64,000 bases of DNA from Burkholderia ubonensis. GTDB lineage: Bacteria; Pseudomonadota; Gammaproteobacteria; Burkholderiales; Burkholderiaceae. The stretch is from assembly GCF_902833085.1 (NCBI RefSeq), contig NZ_CADFEB010000001.1:167578-231577 (forward strand). The letters are read 5' to 3'. The position numbers were made by a program, and so were the translations under genes. The notes beneath the pieces are model-generated. The model did not search any database and had not been told where the DNA came from. It was given only the letters and a program-made list of their open reading frames with translations. Positions 19,827 through 28,186 of the stretch are shown here, in pieces (within the stretch, counting starts at the first letter, position 1; the number at the start of each line of letters is the position of its first letter).

Positions 19827-20768
19827 TCAGTCGAAGTTGTATGCCTGGGCGATTTCGAGCCCCAGGCTGTTGTTGCGGCCGATGAAGTCGGTCAGGAATT
19901 CGTGCAGGCCGCTCTTGAAGATCCGCTCGACGCTGGTGTCGGACAACATTTGCAGGATCTTCGTGGCGGTGTCGTGACACGGGTGCGTGACGCCGTAGTC
20001 CTTCGCGAGCAGGTTGAGGCTCGACACGACGCGGCCGTAGCAATAGCGCAGCGAGCGCGGCATCCGGCCGTTGAGGATCAGGTAGTCGGCGATGTTCATC
20101 GGCTTGTACTGCACGTCGTAGACCCAGCGGTACGAGCGGTGCGCGGCCACGCAGCGCAGGATCGTTTCCCACTGGTAGTTGTCGAGGATCGTGCCGACGT
20201 GCGAGACGGACGGCAGCAGCAGGTGGTACTTCACGTCGAGAATCCGCGCGGTGTTGTCGGCGCGCTCGACGAACGCGCCGATCTGCGCGAAATCGAAGAT
20301 CTCGTTGCGCAGCATCGTGCTGTAGAAGCTGCCGAGGATCAGCGCGGTCTCGCGCTTCACCTGGTCGAGCACCGCCGGCAGTTCGCCCTCCGGCACCGGC
20401 TGCGCGAGCACGCGGCTGAGCGACAGCCATGCGCCGTTCACGCTCTCCCACGCTTCCCGCGTGAGCGCCGTGCGCACCATCCGCGCGTTCGAGCGCGCGG
20501 CCTCGATGCACGACAGCACGCTCGACGGGTTGTCGCGGTCGCGCAGCAGGTAGTCGGTCACGGTGTCGGCCGCGTAGGCGTCGTATTTCTCGCGGTAGCC
20601 GTCGTCCGCGCCCGAGCTGACGAGCACCGACGACCATTCGGCCGGCGCGTCGGAGGTGCGCGTAAGCGCCATCCGCAGGCCGGCGTCGACGATCCGCGCG
20701 GTGTTCTCCGCGCGCTCGATATAGCGGTACATCCAGTAGAGACCGCTCGCTGTGCGTCCAAGAAGCAT
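19827..20768 (-). CDS. Alpha-E domain protein (DUF403)
   Basis: A 313-residue, wholly helical protein that starts MLLGRTASGLYWMYRYIERAENTARI in pattern, the hallmark of alpha-E (DUF403) proteins, with a second conserved IGAFVERADNTARILD segment mid-protein. These proteins are almost always encoded beside permuted ATP-grasp ligases and transglutaminases, and are thought to assist the ligase or carry its product. The gene lies between the ATP-grasp gene (70 bases upstream) and the Ser-variant transglutaminase (8 bases downstream). It is a paralog of the C-terminal half of the 12455-15115 product. The biochemical role of the family is not established. Confidence 0.9.
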   Translation of the reverse strand: MLLGRTASGLYWMYRYIERAENTARIVDAGLRMALTRTSDAPAEWSSVLVSSGADDGYREKYDAYAADTVTDYLLRDRDNPSSVLSCIEAARSNARMVRTALTREAWESVNGAWLSLSRVLAQPVPEGELPAVLDQVKRETALILGSFYSTMLRNEIFDFAQIGAFVERADNTARILDVKYHLLLPSVSHVGTILDNYQWETILRCVAAHRSYRWVYDVQYKPMNIADYLILNGRMPRSLRYCYGRVVSSLNLLAKDYGVTHPCHDTATKILQMLSDTSVERIFKSGLHEFLTDFIGRNNSLGLEIAQAYNFD

Positions 20769-20838
20769 CTTGTGTCCACTCCGTCTGGTTTCCGTTCGCG
20801 CGCCGCCGTTGCCGGCGCGCGCTGTCGCCGCGTTCCGT

Positions 20839-22254
20839 TCAGTCGGCCAGCACCCAGGTGTCCTTGGTGCCGCCGCCCTGGCTCGAATTGACGACGAGCG
20901 AGCCCTCCTTCAGCGCGACGCGCGTGAGCCCGCCCGGCGTGATGCGGATGCGATCCGACACCAGCACGAACGGCCGCAGGTCGACGTGCCGCGGCGCGAG
21001 GCCCGCTTCGGTCAGGATCGGCGTCGTGGACAACGCCAGCGTGGGTTGCGCGATGTAGTTCGCGGGCCGCGCGCGCAGCTTCGCGGCGAACGCCTCGATC
21101 TCGGCCTTCGACGCGCACGGCCCGACGAGCATCCCGTAGCCGCCCGAGCCGTGCACTTCCTTCACGACCAGTTCGTCGAGATGATCGAGCACGTACTTCA
21201 GGCTGTCCGCCTCGCCGCAGCGCCAGGTCGGCACGTTCTCGAGCAGCGCCTTGCGGCCCGTGTAGAACTCGACGATTTCCGGCATGTACGAGTAGATCGC
21301 CTTGTCGTCGGCGATGCCGGTGCCCGGCGCGTTCGCGATCGTGATGTTGCCCGCGCGGTACACGTCCATGATCCCCGCGACGCCGAGCACCGAATCGGGG
21401 CGGAACGTCAGCGGGTCGAGGAACGCGTCGTCGACGCGGCGGTACAGCACGTCGATCGGCCGGAAGCCCTCGGTGGTGCGCATCGCGACGCGGTCGTCGA
21501 TCACCTGCAGGTCGCTGCCCTCGACGAGGTGCACCCCCATCTGGTCGGCGAGGAACGAATGTTCGTAGTACGCGGAATTGTGGATGCCGGGCGTCAGCAC
21601 GGCGATGGTCGGATTATCGGCGTTGCCGCCCGGCGGGCAGACGGCCGCGAGCGACTGGCGCAGCATCTGCGGATAGGTCTCGACCGGCCGCACCTTGACC
21701 TGCTGGAACAGCTCGGGGAAGAGCTGCATCATCGTCTCGCGGTTTTCCAGCATGTACGACACGCCGGACGGCGTGCGCGCGTTGTCCTCGAGCACGTAGA
21801 ACTGGTTCTCGCCGGTGCGCACGATGTCCACGCCGATGATGTGCGTGTAAACGTTGCCGGGCGGCCGGAAGTCGATCATCTCGGGCAGGAACGCGTCGTT
21901 GTGCGCGATCAGGTGCTTCGGCACGATCCCGGCGCGCACGATTTCCTGGCGGTGGTAGATGTCGTCGAGGAATGCATTGAGCGCCATCACGCGCTGCTCG
22001 ATGCCGAGCGACAGCCGATTCCACTCGTTCCCGGAAATAATGCGCGGCACGATGTCGAACGGGATCAGCCGCTCGGCGGCGTCCGCGTCGCCGTAGACGG
22101 CGAACGTGATGCCCGTCTTGCGGAATACGTTCTCCGCGTCGCGGGCTTTCTGGGCGAGGCTCGCGGGGTTCTGCGTGTCGAGCCACTGCTTCAGGCGCGC
22201 GTAAGGCGCCCTGACCATGTCGCCGGATTGCAGCATTTCATCGAATGGCTTCAT
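20839..22254 (-). CDS. Stand-alone circularly permuted ATP-grasp protein (peptide-ligase-like)
   Basis: A 471-residue protein of the type-2 circularly permuted ATP-grasp family (DUF404/DUF407). Diagnostic segments are VLTPGIHNSAYYEHSFLA, YRRVDDAFLDPLTFRPDS, NAPGTGIADDKAIY and ELVVKEVHGSGGYGML, the last holding the ATP-binding Lys and glycine loop. The ATG at 22254 is chosen because GGAG lies nine bases ahead; an ATG at 22269 would overlap that site. It is the first gene of the minus-strand cluster. The family is predicted to form amide bonds; the product is unknown. It shares most motifs with the ATP-grasp half of the fusion at 12455-15115. Confidence 0.9.
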   Translation of the reverse strand: MKPFDEMLQSGDMVRAPYARLKQWLDTQNPASLAQKARDAENVFRKTGITFAVYGDADAAERLIPFDIVPRIISGNEWNRLSLGIEQRVMALNAFLDDIYHRQEIVRAGIVPKHLIAHNDAFLPEMIDFRPPGNVYTHIIGVDIVRTGENQFYVLEDNARTPSGVSYMLENRETMMQLFPELFQQVKVRPVETYPQMLRQSLAAVCPPGGNADNPTIAVLTPGIHNSAYYEHSFLADQMGVHLVEGSDLQVIDDRVAMRTTEGFRPIDVLYRRVDDAFLDPLTFRPDSVLGVAGIMDVYRAGNITIANAPGTGIADDKAIYSYMPEIVEFYTGRKALLENVPTWRCGEADSLKYVLDHLDELVVKEVHGSGGYGMLVGPCASKAEIEAFAAKLRARPANYIAQPTLALSTTPILTEAGLAPRHVDLRPFVLVSDRIRITPGGLTRVALKEGSLVVNSSQGGGTKDTWVLAD

Positions 22255-22844
22255 CGATTTGTTCTCCATCGTTTTTCCCGGCATTGCGCATGCCGGACCG
22301 GCGTAACGACTGCTGAGCAAGGAGCGTGCCTTGCCATTCCCCGATTTCGCCGCGCCGCCGGCACGCTCCGGCGGCATGCCGCACCACGACGGTGCAGCGC
22401 GCGACGCGATTCGCGGCATCGGTGCGCCGCGTGTCACGATCATGGTTCTCCCGCGCGTCATCGATGTGCAATCTGCAGTGCAGCATTCGCGGCCGGCCAG
22501 CCCGCGCGGCTGCTCCGGCGCGATGCCCCGCGCGCCGGGTTGCCGCACCGCGTCGGCGAAAGAGGCGGGCCGGCGCGCGCACGGCGCAGCCGAGCCCGGG
22601 GGGAAGTACCGACCACGGCCAGCCGGCTGGTTCAGACGCGAGATGAACTAACCGGTTAGCCTTGTCCGGCATGACAACGTTATGCAGCCGTATTTATGGC
22701 GACAACGCTCATGCATATTTCGACTAACACCCATCGAAAAAAAACATCGGTATGCTCGACACGAGGCGCGGTAGGCTAGAAGGTTCCGCAGAAACCCGCG
22801 CCGGCTTCGGCAAGCGCCCGACTATATAAAAGACGACGATCGAT
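22255..22844. promoter_or_regulatory. 590-base divergent intergenic region
   Basis: This stretch separates the ATP-grasp cluster (minus) from the LysR gene (plus). The part next to the ATP-grasp gene is GC-rich with only spurious reading frames. The part from about 22640 to 22844 is AT-richer and holds the palindrome at 22648-22659, so both promoters probably lie there. No -35/-10 pair could be assigned. Confidence 0.45.
22648..22659. promoter_or_regulatory. Perfect 12-base palindrome CTAACCGGTTAG
   Basis: A perfect dyad in the AT-richer half of the divergent region, about 390 bases upstream of the ATP-grasp start and 185 bases upstream of the LysR gene. It could be a regulator site. It is seen once, so this is a suggestion only. 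Confidence 0.35.
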
Positions 22845-23834
22845 ATGGAAGCAAAGTGGCTGGAAGATTTCCTGAGCCTTGCCGATACCAAGAGTTTTTC
22901 CCGGGCGGCGCGTAACCGGCATCTCACGCAATCGGCATTCAGCAGGCGAATCGCGTCGCTCGAGACCTGGATGGATGCGAAGCTGGTCGACCGGAGCATC
23001 ACGCCGGTCGCCCTCACCCCGGCCGGACAGATGTTCCGCGGGCTGGCCGCGGACATCCTGCGCAGCATGTATGCGGCGCGCAACCTGGTGAACGGCTACG
23101 ACCAGTTCGCGGCGAGCGACCAGGTCGTGCGGTTCGCGGTCGCGCATACGCTCGTGTTCACGCTGTTCCCCGAATGGCTGAAGCAGCTCAACGGCGAAGT
23201 CGGCCACGTGACCGCGCGCGTCAACGCGGTGAACGTGCCGGAGGGCGTGCAGCAGCTCGTCGAGGGCGAATGCGACATGCTGCTCGGCTATCACCATCCG
23301 CAGTTGCCGATCGTGCTCGACCCGAATCATTTCCCGTTCGTGAATCTCGGGGTCGAGCGGATCCTCCCCGTCTCCACGCCCGACGCGCACGGCAAGCCGC
23401 TGTTCCAGTTGCCCGGCCGGCCGGGCGAGCCGTTGCCGCTGCTCGCCTATTCGTCGGGGGCCTTCCTCGGCAACGTCGTCGAGATGCTGCTGCTGAACGC
23501 GGCCGAGCCGTACGCGCTGCACCGCTGCTTCGAGACGCACATGTCCGAGGCGCTGAAAGGGATGGTGGTGGCGGGCCACGGGATCGGCTGGCTGCCGGAA
23601 AGCTGCGTCGCGAAGGAGCTCGCGGAAGGCAGCCTCGTGTGTGCCGGGTCGGCCGACTGGATCACCGAGCTGGAGATCCGGCTGTACCGGTCGGCGCGCA
23701 AGCGCGGGCTGGCGGCGGAGCAGCTGTGGACGTACATCATGAACCGGCCGCGCGGCGCGGCGACGGCGACGGCCGATCCGCCAGCGCCGGCGACGCGGGT
23801 CGCGAGACGGGCTGCGAGCGGCGGCGGGCGGTAG
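22845..23834 (+). CDS. LysR-family regulator, HypT-like
   Basis: A 329-residue regulator with an N-terminal winged helix-turn-helix (residues 4-62: KWLEDFLSLADTKSFSRAA and later QSAFSRRIASLE) and a C-terminal effector domain. The opening EAKWLEDFL and the SRRI recognition helix resemble the hypochlorite-responsive regulator HypT (YjiE) more than metabolic LysR proteins. Cysteines are present in the effector domain (ECDM, HRCFE, ESCVA). It is divergent from the ATP-grasp cluster across 590 bases, so regulation of that cluster is possible. The last 30 or so residues are a low-complexity Ala/Arg/Gly tail. The LysR assignment is certain; the HypT likeness is from memory. Confidence 0.85.
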   Translation: MEAKWLEDFLSLADTKSFSRAARNRHLTQSAFSRRIASLETWMDAKLVDRSITPVALTPAGQMFRGLAADILRSMYAARNLVNGYDQFAASDQVVRFAVAHTLVFTLFPEWLKQLNGEVGHVTARVNAVNVPEGVQQLVEGECDMLLGYHHPQLPIVLDPNHFPFVNLGVERILPVSTPDAHGKPLFQLPGRPGEPLPLLAYSSGAFLGNVVEMLLLNAAEPYALHRCFETHMSEALKGMVVAGHGIGWLPESCVAKELAEGSLVCAGSADWITELEIRLYRSARKRGLAAEQLWTYIMNRPRGAATATADPPAPATRVARRAASGGGR

Positions 23835-24828
23835 CGCCGGCCGGGCGGGTGCGGTGCCGTTGACCGGTTGCGCGGGGGAATATCGGCCCGCGCCATCTCA
23901 AACTACGTCTTCCTTGCCCTTCCGTCAGGATGACGAATCTCCTGCCGGCCTGATCGCGCACGGCACCCTGCCACCGAATTGGTCTGGTGATACCACATCC
24001 TCCTCGCGTTTCAGCGCGTCGTCTCGGGGACCATCCCGGGACGACGCGCCCGCGCATGAGCAGGTTGCGCCGCCGATCCCGGCCAATATTCAGTCTTGAT
24101 CCGCTGCCAATAAGTAAATATCCCGTCGGCGTTAACACCGATGATCCATTTCAAATGCCGAATATCAATCAGGAGCGAAAACCCCTATTCCCGAACGCGC
24201 CCACCCCGTTGCCTCACCGGGAATTTTCACGAGATTTTCATTGAAATCACACAAATACGATTTCGATATCACAAACGAAACAGCCAACCATCAAAAATGC
24301 CTCACCGTTGAAACCACATCATTTATTCAACCAAACAACCAGGACCAAAAATACAATTCCACGCGTCAACCCAAAGCATCTCCTCCCACATGGCGGAAAA
24401 TCTTCAATCGTCAGTCGTTATCAGTGATGCAAATTCAATCGCAACCCCATTAGCAGGCGCCGCGCGTCGAACGTCCCGCGCCACGCAATACCGCAGACGG
24501 ATTGGCGGAAAAAATTGCCATTCGTCGGCTACGCCGCCGGAACGAAGTGCACCTCAACCTTCTTTCCATATTATGTTCTGCAGGTTGAAACGACCATGCG
24601 ATCCCGCAAACTGGAGAGGTTTTCATTTTTCGGCCGTTATTGATCGCACGAAACGGCCTTAATTCCCATTTCAGATATTACGTTCCCGACCATCGTCACT
24701 CCCACGTCATGCACGGCATTTTATTAATCGATCCGTGAAAGTGAATAGTGCGTTGGAAAATGGCGAATGGTCTTTGCGTTTTACGTTCCGGAATGTATGC
24801 TTGCTATCAAATGCGAACGGAGGTCCCG
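23835..24828. other. 994-base non-coding stretch ahead of the polysaccharide locus
   Basis: The first 250 bases are GC-rich and contain the hairpin at 24014-24049. From about 24100 to 24810 composition drops to near 45% GC, unlike anything else within several kilobases. Short frames here lack ribosome binding sites and normal codon use and are not called genes. The stretch most likely is the regulatory leader of the Pga-type locus, or it could hold a small RNA. Confidence 0.5.
24014..24049. repeat. Strong inverted repeat after the LysR gene
   Basis: Ten-base arms GCGCGTCGTC and GACGACGCGC enclose a 16-base centre that itself pairs (GGGA with TCCC). No T run follows on the plus strand. It may end LysR transcription or be a protein or RNA-processing site. 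Confidence 0.45.
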
Positions 24829-25248
24829 ATGTTATCTTCGTTTCGAAAGCAAGCTGTTCCTGCTGCAGCCGCTGTCGCTTCGATGCTTTGCATGGGCGCA
24901 GCGGCAATGGCCCAGACGACTCCCGCGTCACAGCCGGACACGCAGCGTTATGTGATTTCATACATCTGCGGTGACGCACGGATCGACGGCACCGCACCGC
25001 TTCCACCCGACGGGCGTCCTTACAACCTGGGCGTGTCATTTGCTTCCGCCCAATCCGGCAATCCGCTCGTCAACGTTCAAGTGCGGCTGAGGCGCCACGG
25101 TCGCGTGCTCGCCGAATTCAACGCGGCAGGACCGCGCTGCCTGTTCAGCGTTCCCGATGCCAGCTACCGGATCGAGGGCACGTACCAGGGCGAAACGAAA
25201 TACGCGATCGTCGAAACGGGTGTGCTGAATACGCAGCTACGGTGGTAA
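24829..25248 (+). CDS. Small exported protein at the head of the pga-like locus
   Basis: A 139-residue protein with a signal peptide (MLSSFRKQ, hydrophobic stretch, cleavage after about residue 29 at AMAQ). The mature part has two cysteines (YICGD and PRCLF) that could form a disulfide, and a beta-rich pattern ending TGVLNTQLRW. No known domain is recognised. The start at 24829 has an excellent ribosome binding site, AACGGAGG, five bases ahead; the frame extends upstream without one. The next gene begins 39 bases later in the same direction. A periplasmic role in exopolysaccharide assembly is an inference from position. Confidence 0.75.
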   Translation: MLSSFRKQAVPAAAAVASMLCMGAAAMAQTTPASQPDTQRYVISYICGDARIDGTAPLPPDGRPYNLGVSFASAQSGNPLVNVQVRLRRHGRVLAEFNAAGPRCLFSVPDASYRIEGTYQGETKYAIVETGVLNTQLRW

Positions 25249-25287
25249 GCGTTCCACCGGCAACGGCACGGAATCGAGGAGCAATGC

Positions 25288-25998
25288 ATGACAAGTATGA
25301 ATCGACAGCATATGCACTCCACCGGCCATCCGAAACCGGGCTGGGGCCCGGGCAAGAACGCAGCGCTCAGCTTCGTGGCTTTTGCCGTGATTTTCGGCAT
25401 ATTCGCCTATGTCAAGCGGGATGTCGTCGACGAGGTTTCCAGGGCATCGCATGAAGCATCGGGCGTGGTCGGCATATCTGTCAGGAGCACTGACAAGCTC
25501 GCTGTTGCAGCGCCACCACCCACCGGCATGACATCGCCGGTGACGATCGAAATCGAGCCGGAGGCCGCGCCGCGCGTCGACACTCAGCCGACGGCAATGC
25601 CCCCCGCACCCGTGCCCGCCCCCGCCCCGCCGGTTGCCGCCGCGGCCAACCCGCATGCGGCACATCCGGCGCCATCCGGCGGCGCCGTCAACGGAAAGCA
25701 TGCCGGCCTGCATCGCCAGCCGCATCAGCATCCACGGCCTCATGACGTTGCCAATACAAGGACACGCATGACTGTCGCGGCAAGGCCGCATTCGTTCAGC
25801 GAAGGCGGCCACGCGCACACCGCAGGCGTCACGCACGAGGAGCTGGAGAGCGCCCGTGCGCTCACGAAGGCGCGCTCGTGCGCGGTGCTCGAACAATGGG
25901 ACTGTGTTGAACAGAACGCGAGCCGGGTGCTCGCCATCGACCCGCAGAACGGCGAATCGCGGGCACTGCTCGGGGAGGCCATCCGAAACCATCCTTGA
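25288..25998 (+). CDS. Proline/histidine-rich membrane-anchored protein of the pga-like locus
   Basis: A 236-residue protein with a short cytoplasmic N-terminus, one membrane segment (about residues 26-42), and a long low-complexity region rich in Pro, Ala and His (about 85-150). The C-terminal part (LTKARSCAVLEQWDCVEQNASRVL, then DPQNGESRALLGEAI) looks like one or two TPR helices with two cysteines. This architecture spans the periplasm, which suggests a link between the inner-membrane synthase and the outer-membrane porin. GAGGAG lies about 6 bases before the ATG at 25288. No family is recognised. Confidence 0.75.
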   Translation: MTSMNRQHMHSTGHPKPGWGPGKNAALSFVAFAVIFGIFAYVKRDVVDEVSRASHEASGVVGISVRSTDKLAVAAPPPTGMTSPVTIEIEPEAAPRVDTQPTAMPPAPVPAPAPPVAAAANPHAAHPAPSGGAVNGKHAGLHRQPHQHPRPHDVANTRTRMTVAARPHSFSEGGHAHTAGVTHEELESARALTKARSCAVLEQWDCVEQNASRVLAIDPQNGESRALLGEAIRNHP

Positions 25999-26099
25999 CG
26001 TTGTACTCGGGGAACCAGAATCACCAACAAACTCGACCGCAGATCGAGCGCATTGATCGGCGCATGACCGATCTAACCGTTTCGAAGTGAGGACACCCC

Positions 26100-28169
26100 G
26101 TGGCCAACATCAACAATCGCAGACTCACTGCCATTCCGCGCAACCGGCGGATTCTTGTTCAGGCGCCGCTCATGTTGCTGCTGATCGCATCCGGCACCTG
26201 CATCGCCGCCGAAGGCGAAACCGAGTCGAGCCAACCCCGGAACGTCGCCGAGGCGCAAGGCGCGCCGCGCGCGCAACCGGCCGACGCAGCATCCGTGCGC
26301 GACGAAGTGTTCGGTCTCGCCACGGGCGGCGGCGCCGTCAAGGCGCTCGAAGAGGCGAAGTCCCGGCCCGACATCTTCTCCGCATTCGATCTCGCGCAGC
26401 TGGAGGAACTCTCGATCCGCCAGCAAGTGCGCGGCGGACGCGACAAGGCGCGCTCGATGACGAGCACCGATCGCTTCGACGGGCTCGACACCGCGCTGCG
26501 CGCGGCGGACGAGCTCAACGCGAAAATGCCGATCACGCCCGAGTATTCGCCGGTCAGGACGGCGCTCGCCGGAGATCGCACGGTCGCCTACGCCGCCCGC
26601 GGCGACATGAAAAAGGCGGTGGCGTCGTTCGAAACGATCCCGCCCGACGCGGAGATTTCGATCGATGCGCTGGCGGGCGCAGGCGACGCGTACCTGTACC
26701 TGAACGAACCGGGCAAAGCCGAGGCCGTCTATCGGCGTGCGCTCACGCAAGCGAGCGCGTCATCGGCCGACCAAGCGACGCGCGGCTACCAGTATGGCGC
26801 GCGCACGCGCCCGATCGAACTGCGCGAAGGGCTGTTCTGGTCGTATATCGATCAGGGGCGGGCGCAGGATGCGGGCAAGGTGCTCGACGAGATGGGCAAG
26901 TCGCTGCCGCCGGCCGCGCAAGTTCATCCGTGGGACCCGGCAAACGACGATTACCTGCGCTACTACCGGCTGCGCGCGCAGCTCCTGATCAATACGGGCA
27001 GGACCGAGGAAGGAATCGCGGAACTGGAAAAGATCGAGAAGGAAGTGCCGTTCAACGCCGAGGTGCTCGCCGCGCATGCCGACGCGGTGTCGGGACAGTC
27101 GCATCCGCGTCAGGCCATGGCGATGTACAACGCCACCCTGACCGATCACCCCGACAGCGTCGAAGTCCTCGCCGGGCTCGGTCGCGCGTCGCTCGTGGCG
27201 GACGACTATGCGACCGCGCAAAGGGTCGACCAAACCCTCGACAACACGTTTCCGGACAGCGGCGCGGTCCGCCAGTTCAAGCGCGACTACAACGCGTACC
27301 GCAGCCCGGTGCTGACCACGGAGCTGAGCTACGAGCACGGCAACGGCGCACTGGCGGACAACGCGTTTACGTCGGATACCTATCTTTATTCGCAACCGTT
27401 CGGCAACAACTGGCGGGTGTTTTCCCATACGTTCTTCGGGTATGCGCAAACCGACATCGGCAGGATCAGCCGCACCCGCACGGGGGTCGGCGGCGACTAC
27501 CGGCACGGGCCGCTCAGCCTGCAGGCCGAAGCCACCCGCTCGTTCGGCGCCGACGGGCGCACCGGCGGCCGCGGTTCCGTCACCTACAACTTCGACGACT
27601 ACTGGACGGTATCCGGCGGGCTCGACAGCAACGACAACTCGCTGCCGTGGAAGGCCTATGTCTCGCACATCTGGGGCAAATCCGCGAACGTCGAGGTGGC
27701 GTACCGCCAGAACGATCGCCGCGAGGTCAAGCTGAGCTACGGCGTGAGCCGCTACTCCGACTCGAACTTCCACCAGGAAATCGCGGCGACCGGCACGCAG
27801 CGCGTGTACACGTCCGCGAACCAGCTCGTCAACGTTTCGTTGAACGTCGGCACCGACAGCAACACGCGGCAGGACGCCCCCTACTTCAGCCCGAGGCGCG
27901 ACTACGCGGCCGCGGCGACCGTCATGCATCAATGGATGGTCTGGAAGAAGGGCGACATGTCGATGCGGCAGCGCATCTCCGCGTCCGGCGGCACATACAA
28001 CGAGAGAGGATTCGGCACCAGCGCGCTGTGGAGCGCGCGCCTCGAACACGCGTGGACGTTCAAGCACGACATCACGCTGACCTACGGCGTCGAGGTCAGC
28101 AGCCATGCGTACGACGGCCAGCGGGAGCGCTCGGAAACGGGCTTCCTCGCGCTCAACCTGCCGTTCTAG
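26100..28169 (+). CDS. pgaA: Outer-membrane exopolysaccharide export porin, PgaA type
   Basis: A 689-residue protein with an N-terminal signal sequence (LMLLLIASGTCIAAEG), helical TPR-like repeats to about residue 390, then a beta-barrel region of alternating hydrophobic strands that ends in Phe (ALNLPF), as outer-membrane barrels do. PgaA exports poly-beta-1,6-N-acetylglucosamine and its periplasmic TPR part binds the deacetylated polymer. It is shorter than the E. coli protein (about 807). The GTG start at 26100 has TGAGGA ahead. It is followed by pgaB, pgaC and pgaD in the usual order. Whether the polymer is exactly PNAG is inferred. Confidence 0.88.
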   Translation: MANINNRRLTAIPRNRRILVQAPLMLLLIASGTCIAAEGETESSQPRNVAEAQGAPRAQPADAASVRDEVFGLATGGGAVKALEEAKSRPDIFSAFDLAQLEELSIRQQVRGGRDKARSMTSTDRFDGLDTALRAADELNAKMPITPEYSPVRTALAGDRTVAYAARGDMKKAVASFETIPPDAEISIDALAGAGDAYLYLNEPGKAEAVYRRALTQASASSADQATRGYQYGARTRPIELREGLFWSYIDQGRAQDAGKVLDEMGKSLPPAAQVHPWDPANDDYLRYYRLRAQLLINTGRTEEGIAELEKIEKEVPFNAEVLAAHADAVSGQSHPRQAMAMYNATLTDHPDSVEVLAGLGRASLVADDYATAQRVDQTLDNTFPDSGAVRQFKRDYNAYRSPVLTTELSYEHGNGALADNAFTSDTYLYSQPFGNNWRVFSHTFFGYAQTDIGRISRTRTGVGGDYRHGPLSLQAEATRSFGADGRTGGRGSVTYNFDDYWTVSGGLDSNDNSLPWKAYVSHIWGKSANVEVAYRQNDRREVKLSYGVSRYSDSNFHQEIAATGTQRVYTSANQLVNVSLNVGTDSNTRQDAPYFSPRRDYAAAATVMHQWMVWKKGDMSMRQRISASGGTYNERGFGTSALWSARLEHAWTFKHDITLTYGVEVSSHAYDGQRERSETGFLALNLPF

Positions 28170-28186
28170 AACCAGGAGCCCAGCGA

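Noticed and set aside
14923..19977. A 1684-residue open frame on the plus strand through the transglutaminase cluster
   Set aside because: Its translation is Arg/Ala-rich with no motif, and real genes with complete active sites run on the opposite strand. It is a high-GC antisense shadow.
22238..22672. A 144-residue minus-strand frame upstream of the ATP-grasp gene
   Set aside because: It has an Arg/Ala-rich composition, no ribosome site and no similarity to anything recognised. It was treated as part of the regulatory region.
24241..24453. A 70-residue plus-strand frame in the AT-rich leader
   Set aside because: It lacks a ribosome binding site, has atypical codons and no recognisable similarity; non-coding is more likely.
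26055..26073. A short inverted repeat GATCGG-N7-CCGATC before pgaA
   Set aside because: Six-base arms of this kind occur by chance at this GC content, and no second copy supports a regulatory role.
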